From Haliclystus octoradiatus (Eukaryota > Cnidaria > Staurozoa > Stauromedusae > Haliclystidae): a DNA stretch of 64,000 nt. Within the stretch, counting starts at the first letter, position 1. Every line of letters begins with the position of its first letter. Under the pieces are notes generated by a model that was given only the letters and a program-made list of their open reading frames with translations, was not told the DNA's origin and searched no databases. The position numbers and the translations under genes are program-made. Location: the NCBI GenBank assembly GCA_916610825.1, contig OU744448.1, forward strand, positions 2,591,501 through 2,655,500. The letters run 5' to 3'. Shown piece by piece: positions 51,801-58,610 of the stretch.

Positions 51801-54800
51801 AGTAAAACAAAATTGGTCAGTCTCAACATTCCAATTGACACCCAGGGTTCGCTCAGTTAAGGAATCATCCTTATCTAGGTTGATAACACTTTTACCCCAG
51901 GAGTTCTTGGGAATGCTTTTTAAAACGTTTTTTGAATTGGAAACAAATTTTGTTAGATTAAAACCACCATTTTTGAGTGCTAAAGTTAATTTAATACGGG
52001 CATCAACAGCTTCCTCTTCAGTTTCAAATGAAGCCAAACAATCATCCATATAAAAATTTCTCAGAATAATTTTAACTACTTCCTCACCAAATTCAAGTCG
52101 ACTGTCCGTGGCTGTTTTACGCAGTGCAGAAATAGCACAACAGGGAGACGAAGTTGCACCAAATACATGAACGACCATGCAATACTCTAACAAAGGTTTC
52201 AGTGGATCACCGTCTTCCCACCACAATATCTTCAAAGTTTGGCTATCTTCGAGTGAAGTTGAAACCTGAAAAAACATTTTTTCAATATCGGCAACAAGAG
52301 CCACAGGGGCTCGTCTAAATCGAAGCAAACAACCCAGCAAATTATTCAATAGATCAGGTCCCGTATAAAGACAATCATTGAGAGAAACCCCATGGAATTT
52401 CGCCGCAGCGTCAAAAACAATGCGCATTTTTCTCTTAACTGGGTGATACACTGCATGATGTGGAAGATACCACATGCGAGCAGGCAGCGGATCGCAAACT
52501 ATTTCGCTAGATAATTTAGCAAAACCCCCAGAAATATAACCTTGCATAATATCTCGATATTCAGAGGCGAATTGAGAATCCTGCAACATTTTTCTACGCA
52601 AGGGCTGAAGTCTAGAAAGGGCCATGCATTTGTTGTACGGTAGGGTGGTATCTTTCTTCCAAAGCATCCCAACTTTATAATGACCATCAACAAGCTTCAT
52701 GCTATCTAGGATTGGAAGGCACTTAAGATAATCCTGCGAATACGGTTTATCAAAGTAGTGTTTTTCACCTAAGCTATCAACCGACCAAAATTGATCCCAT
52801 TGATAAGCAAGATTGTCATTGTTTGCTATAAGGGCATTTACATGGGCGCCAGAAGCATCACCATAATCAACAGAGTTTCCCATAAGTGTCCAGCCTAATT
52901 TTGTTTCGACAGCCAGCGGACCATCAACAATGCCTTGGAGAGTATCAAGATGACGTAAAAATTCAGGTGAATCGGCACCAATTAACAATTCAACATCTCC
53001 TTTCAAATCCCTAAAACCAACAGAGAATGAATCCCGAGCAAAAGTGTAACTGGACCTCCCTGTGAGACCGCATGGTAAAGAAAAATTGTTCAAGGAACAA
53101 ACATGGTTAAGATCAAGTAAAGTTGAATTAGGACCTTGGACCATGAGGTCGACATACGCAACGGATGTGCAACAACCTTTGCCCAAAACTGTATTTAATG
53201 TTAAGTTCGCACGAGTTCCTTTCAAACCTAGCTTACTACAAATACGGGAATTGATCAAAGAAATAGAAATCCCAGAATCTAACAAAGCATTGATTTTCAG
53301 TGATCCGTTTGGGCCAACAACAACAACAGGCAATATAGGTAAAAATGTGGCCTTTGCCAACGTGGTCGTGTTACCAACAACAGTTGGACCGGTCGGCCTA
53401 GCATTTGCATTTGGAAAGGGGGCTGCAGCAGCAGCCATCGGTCCTGCAGATCTAAACCTAGAAGGATCATGCAAAAAAGTATGATGATTGGTTTTATTAC
53501 ATGTAATGCATTTTACTTGGTTAGGGCATTTATCACTACGATGGTTGGGAACAAAACAACGAAAACAAACCTTAGCAGTCTTAGCGGTGGCCAAAACAAC
53601 ATCACGATCAGGTGGAGAAGTGCATTTTCGTGACAAATGATCACTCAAACAAAATATACATGACAAAGAAACATTCTCCGTTAACGTAGCGAATGATGAG
53701 GCTGTTTTTGAAGCAGATAAACTTAAATTGCACCATACAGCGTCGTTTAAGATGTTAAATTCCGTTTCAACAAAAGATACGAAATCATTCAAGGTGGCAA
53801 ATTTGTCACCCTGTTGTAATTGATACGCACGACGTACCCACTTCCGTCGTAATCCGTCCGGGAGTCGCGATGCGATATTCAACAAAACGGGCGAAGAATT
53901 AACATCGGCAAAAAAATCAATAGAGGTAAAGGCAGCCTGGGCGGCAAGCAAACTATGATAAAAAGATTGTAAATCCTTTACATTGTCATCCTGTACAATT
54001 TTGCAATTTTGCAATTTTTCTATGTGTGCTCTTGAAATTCTGCTTCTGTTACCGAACTGCTTTTTTAATGAATCAAGCGCTTTTAAATAGCCAAGTTCGC
54101 TGTGAGGTAAACCTCCAACTGCAGAAAGAGCTGTACCCTCTAAGAGACTCACAAGGTGGGTCATTTTAATGCTACTCGATAAAGTTCTTCTGTCGTCAAC
54201 TTGGGAGTTGAAGGCGGCCATAAAATCATTGTACTTAAGGGGATCTCCATTAAAAGGGGTGATTTTCAAATTAAGACCTATTAGGGTGTCTCCCAAAGCC
54301 GTGATGTCATTAGCATAATGAGAAAACAAGGGATCATTTGCGACATTTACTCTACTAGAACAAGCACCATCATCATACAAAGTGGACACAGGAAGATCCG
54401 ATTGGTCTGATTTTATTGACATTAATTGAGGATCGGGTTTTGCTAAAGATGAATCAGATTGTAAAACGTCTGACTTTGGCACCTTAGAACGAAACGTGGA
54501 TTGGATTTTGTAAAAACTGCATTGTACATTTGACAACTCTTTTGTTAATAACAATTGCGTTTCATCATTAACAGTTGGAAATAATTTGTCAAATGCAGAC
54601 GTAAAATTGTGAAATTGCTCAGTAAGCAATTCAAAAAAATCGAGACGATCATCGGCGGACGCTGAGCTTTCTAACAATTCCAAGGTGACAAAATAGCGAG
54701 TCTGGGCGAGTTTAAATTTTCCCTCCGCCATAGCAAAGAACAAAAAGGAAAGAAATCAAAGAGAAATTAAGACTTGATGCGCCTGCTCGCAGTGTATCAG

Positions 54801-57800
54801 GGCCACAAATGCAATACAGTATATCACTTACCAACAACCTAACAATTATGTACGTAGGCCTACAACATCCAATGAAATGAAATGGTGTAACCAGCCAAAA
54901 TAACTTCAATGCAATGTTTGATGACACAGCAAAATTCCACGCCCAAGAAAGAGTAGTATTCAATGGAACACGCGAGACATGTAAAAAGAAGATTGCAAAA
55001 AAATTAACTTTAACAGATATTATTATTATTAATTTATTTCACTAATTTGCTATCATTCAACATTTAAACAACAACATTTCAAATTTAAACAACCAACATT
55101 TCAACATTTTAAAATTCAAAAATTTCAAACAAATTTCAACAAAAAATTTCAACAATTCAAAACTAAAGGCTATTTTTTTTTATGAACAGATTTATTATTT
55201 TATTTAGACGGTCAGCATGCGTTGAAGTTGTTGTAATGTCAGTCGTGTGTCAAATATTTAATTTTCAAAGATTGCTAACTACAGAAAAACCAAAACTGTA
55301 CTAAGTGCCAGCACTAAAACTACACTAACTGCAGAAGTACGAAGGACAAGAGTATAGTATAACTAAATAAATGTTCAATATCAAATTTCAAAAGACATAC
55401 CGTTTGTTCGACAGACCATATCACAAAGTTTGAAGGAATTATGCCAATGATAGAGGACTGTATAGCAAGTTCATTAATTTCCTTCAATCTTTGGTCTTTT
55501 ATTATTCAACAATAAGCCCAATTCAATAAACAAAATAAATAGAATATTAGGCGATTCTATTTCAAAGCAGACAAAGTAGTTGGTTGCCTGTAACTGCGAC
55601 TCAAAGAAGAAACTTTAGTAATAAGTTAACAAAATATTTATAATTAAATCAAAGAGATGCTATCATCGCCAGCCACAGTTACAGAACACAATATAATTAA
55701 AGGGTGCAGTAGCCTTGTATATTTTGCTATTGCACCATACTTTACAAACAACCAATCATAAAGCAACACAAGACAATCACACGTATCAACTTTGGCTCTA
55801 AGTCCAATGTACTAATTACAAACACGCTAGGTACAGAACATAGTTACAACACACAAACGAGGTTAATATTAAAGTGAGGCTCAGACGATCACAGCATGTA
55901 TGTATACATCTCAAGGCCAAGAGAAATTGCCACAAACATCTAAGTCTGTAATACATCGCATACTAAACAATAATAATATAAATGCTAATGGATCACGTGC
56001 AAGATAGCACCGTAACAGGTTTGTTTTGTCATTGGAAATTATATAACCTGAAAATTAGAATGTATGACCAAAATGTTTGATAAGTTAACTTTACATATTA
56101 TAATTTCGGAACAATATAAACGAGCAACTTGCTCATATTGACATCAGAATCAAAATTATACACACACACACTGTTTTGTACGTTATAAAGCATAGCAAAA
56201 CTTTTCTCATGATAATTGATAACTTTGTTTTCTTGAAAATTATTAGTTTATTTTTTTACACTTAATCTAGCCTGTTTACAGACTCTCGAAAACTTGGTAA
56301 AACAGTAGATTGACTTTTCACCAAGCTTCTGATTTACAAAGATTCTGCAAGTAGGCTAGGCCTACAATTAATCAAACTTTTGTCACATTATAATTTTATT
56401 GGTAGTTGGCCAGATACTTTATAATTTGTAGTGATCCAGGTAGTCTAACGGATCGAAGAAGTCAACATAGAAACATCAATGGAACGTAGTCTTAAAACTT
56501 TTGTTCATTTGTAGCACCCGGTTTATTGTCATATAAAGGCAATTATAGAGACAGTCACAGCTCCGTGACAAAGATGTACTTGATTCCGGTTTGTATCTAG
56601 CTTGCAAGCTTGTTTAACACCTGAAGCTCGCTAAATGCATTAGGTTTGCTGTAAGCGCTCAGACTTTATGTAAATTTAATACACCAGCGAGGATTTTGGG
56701 AATAACAAAACCTGCATTCAGCCGATTGCTCAAATTTTACAGTTGAGCATTTCTTATTAAAATTCTAAAAAAGATTGCTAAATTTTGTTCCGATAGTGAG
56801 CCTTCAAAATTGATTTGATGCAGCATAGTCGTCAAATCTTTTACCCAAAAAGTGACATTTTCCAACTGGTGCATAACGGTACTGAAAATGTTCTAGAATC
56901 AATCAGTAACTAACTTAGACCCAATCCCAAGAAGAAGAAAAATGAAAAGTTGTGCACCTGAACTAGTCCCAGGCCCTTTTATCAAAATTAAGTAGGTCAT
57001 CTAGAAACACTAATGTGCCTAAATTCTGTTTCAACTGATTTTTAAAAATCCTTTTGCATCTGGTACCTTGATACATTTACTACAAATCTACCGCGAGCTT
57101 TTCAAATAAAGTGAAAAATAAAAAAGTATGAAACTGCGCGTTATGCACCAGTTGGAAAATGTCACTTTTTTGGTAAAAGATTTGACGACTATGCTATTTG
57201 ATGCAAGGGTCAACCCTAAGCTACAAATCCTCAAAAAAATATTTGAGCACAGGCTCAAATCCCCCTCAGGTCAACTCAGCCTTGACTTTATCTAAAAAAA
57301 CATCAAATGAGTACTATCTGAAGATGGCGGATGAAATGTCCAGAGGGAATTTCATTGTGAGTAGCTGCGGCGCATCGTTGCCGACGTTGCGCATTCACAA
57401 TCAAGACCTGATTGCTATGAAATCTGTTGAAATTGATCTGCTGTCACGGCTGAGATCAATAGAAATAGAGGAGTGGCACGGGTGCCTTCCGTAGGGCGAC
57501 ACTGTCTAGGCCTACATCACTTACTTACTTAGGGTCACCTGTACAGTGGCTGTAGTTATGCTAGAGAGGCAATTGCTCATTAGACTAATGATAACTTGAT
57601 ATGTCTGTTGTTTTCTTGGTATTAATTTGGTATTACTTGGAGCGATTTTCCGTAATTGGTAAGGAAACTGGCAATGTCGCTGGTAATGGGTAACTAATTC
57701 AATGCCAATCACCCCTCTGGGCAGTGAGCTTTATGACTTTACATCACTAGACCCCACGCTCTTGTCTTACACAAATACACCCTTTGCAAATTTGGAAGAG

Positions 57801-58020
57801 GATGAATACAGTATTTCAGGGGAAGATTGTCAATAATCAACGACAATTAGCTAAAGCATGCTTTCTTACGTTTCAAATTGGGTTGATTCTGTGAGCTCCA
57901 ATCAGCTTCACTGTCATCGTCAGAAGCATCAGTTGATGTGAAAGCACTGTTTCCAAGTGCAGCTCTTATTTGGTCGATTTCTTGTAGTAAGACGTCACGG
58001 TCTTTCTCTGTTAGGCTCAT
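27900..58020 (-). CDS. SNAPC4: snRNA-activating protein complex subunit 4, Myb-repeat protein (complete, 1190 aa)
   Basis: Nineteen exons on the minus strand: 57870-58020 (ATG at 58020), 46956-47411, 45891-45970, 44901-44963, 43617-43724, 42621-42699, 41732-41813, 40723-40836, 39922-39991, 38867-39028, 37094-37161, 36164-36237, 35100-35301, 34496-34590, 33006-33187, 31580-31624, 30854-31192, 29054-29470 and 27900-28685. Every junction is GT-AG and the total is 1191 codons with the stop. SNAPC4 (SNAP190) is the DNA-binding subunit of the complex that recognises the proximal sequence element of snRNA genes for pol II and pol III. Residues about 385-640 hold a half plus four Myb repeats; tryptophan-led helices are visible in RWTKAEDAKL, QWVPEEDKLL, KFSKDEDERL and KFSIEEEKKL. 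Upstream, LTLFDPYFEDD and EPPDNEDT match the human N-terminal region. The last exon is Ser/Thr-rich. Human SNAPC4 has 1469 residues. Exon 1 has only 50 codons and is cut off by a 10.5-kb intron holding a retrotransposon. Confidence 0.93.
31300..31570. repeat. Degenerate GTTCATGAA repeat block 1
   Basis: Many short units around GTTCATGAA, with variants such as GTTCATGGAC and GTTTATGAG, end directly at SNAPC4 exon 16 (31580). The core TTCATGAA is palindromic. Confidence 0.8.
31815..32030. repeat. Degenerate GTTCATGAA repeat block 2
   Basis: The same unit on the other side of the tiny exon 16. It includes a tandem pair of about 38 bp sharing CATGAATAATTCATG and GCCACAAAGAGCTCATGAA. Confidence 0.8.
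33253..33345. mobile_element. Tigger/pogo-like MITE, fragment
   Basis: Central part only: GTGACCACTATAGACAGGTA, preceded by the GAAAATACTATTTTGGACAT word of the family. Confidence 0.5.
34180..34324. mobile_element. 145-bp foldback repeat
   Basis: The ends are a perfect 20-bp inversion: AGAATTGACACAAAGATGAG at 34180-34199 and its complement at 34305-34324. Inner inverted words continue the stem: CACGTTTATTTTACGTTCATC against GATGAACGCAAATAAACGCG (imperfect). Diverged relatives lie near 1200-1280, 20110-20230 and 21670-21970. It sits in the SNAPC4 intron between exons 14 and 15. Confidence 0.8.
35637..35877 (+). mobile_element. SINE family A, copy 2
   Basis: Nearly identical to 97-324 with an interrupted A tail (A runs broken by T). 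It lies in the SNAPC4 intron between exons 12 and 13, antisense to the gene. Box A is changed to TGGTGAAGTGG. Confidence 0.85.
36704..37015 (-). mobile_element. SINE family B, copy 2
   Basis: Inverted copy with the tail word AGAAGAGTGGC at the left and the box B region (GGGGATTTGAATCACAG) at the right. The box A part of the head is missing. Confidence 0.75.
37774..38105 (-). mobile_element. SINE family B, copy 3 (full length)
   Basis: Full copy on the minus strand. The head with box A lies at the right end (GCTCTGCCATCTGACCTAAT on plus), then the box B-like GGGGGATTTGAACCACAG, then the body and the tail GGGCATCCGTACCTCTCCTC at the left. Confidence 0.85.
38398..38553. mobile_element. Tigger/pogo-like MITE, copy 2
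   Basis: Clean copy running from TACAGTCACAGCGGCCACC to GGGTTTCACTGTA. Confidence 0.8.
38608..38755. mobile_element. Inverted-repeat element, family CAGGGTCCGACAAAAG, copy 3
   Basis: Degraded copy recognised by GGAATCCTGGAATCCGGAAGG and TTCAGAAGAAAATGTTGAAA in family order. Confidence 0.45.
41861..42266. mobile_element. Tigger/pogo-like MITE with internal 74-bp tandem expansion
   Basis: It begins TACAGTCAAACATGCTATAA and ends in the usual CTCTCATAGCTGGC region. Inside, a unit starting CCCTGT(A/T)(T/C)ATAAA recurs at 41984, 42058, 42132 and 42206, exactly 74 bp apart, so three whole units have been added. It lies in the SNAPC4 intron between exons 6 and 7. Confidence 0.85.
42338..42500. mobile_element. 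Inverted-repeat element, family CAGGGTCCGACAAAAG, copy 4
   Basis: The right end ATCCCTACTTTTGTCGGACC is the exact inverse of the family's start. The left end ATTCGACAAAAGGTTTAGCC is diverged. Confidence 0.7.
42780..43020. repeat. CATGAAA-rich repeat, copy 1
   Basis: Recurring CATGAAA and GTGAAAAC words (CGCCATGAAACTGTCGTGAA). A related block in inverted orientation lies at 46590-46840. Both are in SNAPC4 introns. Confidence 0.6.
44160..44300. repeat. Cluster of CCTATAGG palindromes
   Basis: At least five units of the type CCTATAGG(A/G)ATCCTATAGG in about 140 bp. The units are near-palindromes of one another. It lies in the SNAPC4 intron between exons 4 and 5. Confidence 0.8.
44701..44882. 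mobile_element. Tigger/pogo-like MITE, copy 3 (best preserved)
   Basis: Runs from TACAGTGAAACCTATATATA to ACAAGTTTTGACTGTA with both inner halves (GACCACTATAGACAGGTGGC). Confidence 0.85.
46590..46840. repeat. CATGAAA-rich repeat, copy 2 (inverted)
   Basis: TTTTCATGGC and GTTTTCACAACACTTTCATG words, the inverse of those at 42780-43020. It ends near CATGGCTTTAGTGTTGGTAG. Confidence 0.6.
48885..49359 (-). repeat. BEL/Pao 3' LTR
   Basis: Read on the minus strand it begins TGTGATCGTCTGAGCC and ends TTTGTGATA. It matches the 55419-55893 LTR over its full length. Confidence 0.93.
49360..49374 (-). other. BEL/Pao polypurine-tract position
   Basis: Immediately upstream of the 3' LTR the minus strand reads CACTGTGTGGGAG. 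Only the last few bases are purine, so the tract is short. Confidence 0.45.
49485..54743 (-). CDS. BEL/Pao Gag-Pol polyprotein (1752 aa, uninterrupted)
   Basis: One frame carries all expected parts in BEL/Pao order. A Gag-like DUF1759 region lies at about 155-320 (LKITPFNGDPLKYNDF). Three zinc-knuckle-like motifs follow at 362-374, 393-406 and 412-425. The aspartic protease has its DSG at 489-491. The reverse transcriptase (about 755-960) has VADI (D819) and YMDD (898-901). RNase H has D1081, E1124, D1154 and D1200. The integrase has an HHCC finger (H1390, H1395, C1425, C1428) and a DDE triad (D1460, D1522, E1572). A C-terminal DUF5641-like region follows. No stop or frameshift and every catalytic residue I can place is present. 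A second ATG four codons in (MAEGKF) is an equally good start. There is no envelope-like gene. Confidence 0.95.
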   Translation of the reverse strand: MFFAMAEGKFKLAQTRYFVTLELLESSASADDRLDFFELLTEQFHNFTSAFDKLFPTVNDETQLLLTKELSNVQCSFYKIQSTFRSKVPKSDVLQSDSSLAKPDPQLMSIKSDQSDLPVSTLYDDGACSSRVNVANDPLFSHYANDITALGDTLIGLNLKITPFNGDPLKYNDFMAAFNSQVDDRRTLSSSIKMTHLVSLLEGTALSAVGGLPHSELGYLKALDSLKKQFGNRSRISRAHIEKLQNCKIVQDDNVKDLQSFYHSLLAAQAAFTSIDFFADVNSSPVLLNIASRLPDGLRRKWVRRAYQLQQGDKFATLNDFVSFVETEFNILNDAVWCNLSLSASKTASSFATLTENVSLSCIFCLSDHLSRKCTSPPDRDVVLATAKTAKVCFRCFVPNHRSDKCPNQVKCITCNKTNHHTFLHDPSRFRSAGPMAAAAAPFPNANARPTGPTVVGNTTTLAKATFLPILPVVVVGPNGSLKINALLDSGISISLINSRICSKLGLKGTRANLTLNTVLGKGCCTSVAYVDLMVQGPNSTLLDLNHVCSLNNFSLPCGLTGRSSYTFARDSFSVGFRDLKGDVELLIGADSPEFLRHLDTLQGIVDGPLAVETKLGWTLMGNSVDYGDASGAHVNALIANNDNLAYQWDQFWSVDSLGEKHYFDKPYSQDYLKCLPILDSMKLVDGHYKVGMLWKKDTTLPYNKCMALSRLQPLRRKMLQDSQFASEYRDIMQGYISGGFAKLSSEIVCDPLPARMWYLPHHAVYHPVKRKMRIVFDAAAKFHGVSLNDCLYTGPDLLNNLLGCLLRFRRAPVALVADIEKMFFQVSTSLEDSQTLKILWWEDGDPLKPLLEYCMVVHVFGATSSPCCAISALRKTATDSRLEFGEEVVKIILRNFYMDDCLASFETEEEAVDARIKLTLALKNGGFNLTKFVSNSKNVLKSIPKNSWGKSVINLDKDDSLTERTLGVNWNVETDQFCFTLGNLNKPSTKRGILSTVSSIFNPDGFLAPILLPIKQILRDLWKDNVDWDDILPAAYCDKWQKWLDEICAISDVSIARCFRGDAYEKFPPGCRVELHLFCDASELGLGVVCYLRFSQDRNIHCSFVGAKSRCTPLKPITIPRLELQAAVLAVRVSQFLIEELDFNLDELFYWTDSRTVLAYINNNSRRFKTFVANRVTEIRESSLPSQWRHCPGNLNPADIASRGIMPSEFCSKLEWKNGPSFLWSLQSEWPDHKTFAVFDNDKELKRVDVVNAVNVSPPEFLLQFVDRYSSFFKLCKVVCRIFQFIDRCRNKNKQSSLNISPALFQKATSCISRYVQKSFFAAEVNALENGKSLPKKSTLLSLSPFLDKFGVLRVGGRLAHTNIDFDVKHPIIIPSKCSLATAIVCDKHSELAHCGINSIVTSIRQTFWIPKLKSLVKSFAHQCLTCKKLAAKRSSQLMADLPPQRFNSSTAFDVVGVDFFEPYPVKVKRSEVKRWGCIFTCFSTRALHLESTSSLDTDHFIMVLRRFMARRGSPTEIFSDNGTNFVGAEREIKSALTELDQSKINNHLLKHCVTWHFNPPSAAHFGGVWERLVQSVKKALRVIMNQQVVDPETFDTILCDVERVLNCRPLTNLSNDPKDVEPLTPNHFLLLRANDCSPPGQFESTDLLLRKRWRRSQALVNQFWQRWLKEYVTILQERNKWTQIQRDIAIGDLVMICDEDTQRGKWPMAVVQDVKISSDGHVRSATVKTATTTLVRPIAKMCLLEATKIQ
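55401..55418 (-). other. BEL/Pao primer-binding site
   Basis: Directly after the 5' LTR the minus strand reads TGGTCTGTCGAACAAACG. The leading TGG pairs with the CCA end of a tRNA. I could not name the tRNA. Confidence 0.6.
55419..55893 (-). repeat. BEL/Pao 5' LTR
   Basis: 475 bp, the same as the 3' LTR. It should contain the promoter of the element, here reading toward the rest of SNAPC4. Confidence 0.93.
56814..57205. mobile_element. Foldback element in SNAPC4 intron 1
   Basis: Arms of about 65 bp (56814-56880 and 57140-57205) are inversions of each other, for example AGTCGTCAAATCTTTTACC against GGTAAAAGATTTGACGACT. The loop is about 260 bp. A truncated family-B SINE follows directly. Confidence 0.8.
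57231..57497 (+). mobile_element. SINE family B, copy 4 (5' truncated)
   Basis: Starts near box B (GGCTCAAATCCCCCTCAGG) and has the body CAACTCAGCCTTGACTTTAT and tail GAGGAGTGGCACGGGTGCC. The tRNA-like head is lost. Confidence 0.8.
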
Positions 58021-58610
58021 GGCGAACACTTATTTTACATTATCAACGATTCCACATTGCAAGTGAAGTCTAACTGTTGATGTTTGCAGAAAGTAAAACG
58101 TGTTTTCAACGTTACTAGAATTGATGTTTAATACGCATGCGTACTTTTGGAGCTTGTCACCAACCTCTCGCAATTTTAGCTCTTGATATTGTCATTTACA
58201 AAATGTAAACATTTCTGAGAAATATATTTCATCAAATTGTACATGAAAATCTTGGTCATTGATCAAAACAATGTTGTAATTTCAACAATCATTTTCCGTT
58301 ATCAACGATTTAACATTTGACATTTTCTTGACTACGTTAATCATTTCATTGCGACCAAATAAATGTCGCAGCGTAGCCGCGTCCTAAATTTATCAACACA
58401 TGAAATAAGTTCAAAAAGCCAGTTAATTAAGCAATAACGAAATCCAGTTTCAAAGAAGGTATAACCAAGGTAACATCACTATCAAGCAACAATATTTACA
58501 GCTTTATCGATCAACTGTGTATAAATGTGAGATTAACAAGACAAGAAAAACAAGTTTATTAGAACTGTAGCAATGTATTTGCTCTTTATAATTCAAAACA
58601 AGATAAATTG
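58021..58610. promoter_or_regulatory. Gap between RPS3A and SNAPC4 (3' flank plus promoter)
   Basis: 590 bp between two genes on the same strand. The right end holds the RPS3A 3' UTR with its poly-A signal. The remainder must include the SNAPC4 promoter. I see no TATA element that stands out. Confidence 0.5.
58555..58560 (-). terminator. RPS3A poly-A signal AATAAA
   Basis: AATAAA on the minus strand, 51 nt past the RPS3A stop codon, a spacing typical of short ribosomal-protein 3' UTRs. Confidence 0.75.

Larger units (their letters stand above)
48885..55893 (-). mobile_element. Intact BEL/Pao LTR retrotransposon (7009 bp)
   Basis: Two 475-bp LTRs (48885-49359 and 55419-55893) look identical base for base by eye. 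They enclose a primer-binding-site position, one uninterrupted gag-pol frame and a purine-rich tract. A 5-bp duplication, GCATG, flanks the element (48880-48884 and 55894-55898). The element is in the same orientation as its host gene and lies wholly within SNAPC4 intron 1. Identical LTRs, exact duplication and an open polyprotein together mean a very recent insertion that could still be active. Confidence 0.95.

Noticed and set aside
49602-53484. Plus-strand ORFs of 60-160 codons
   Set aside because: They lie antisense to the BEL/Pao polyprotein and have no recognisable domain.
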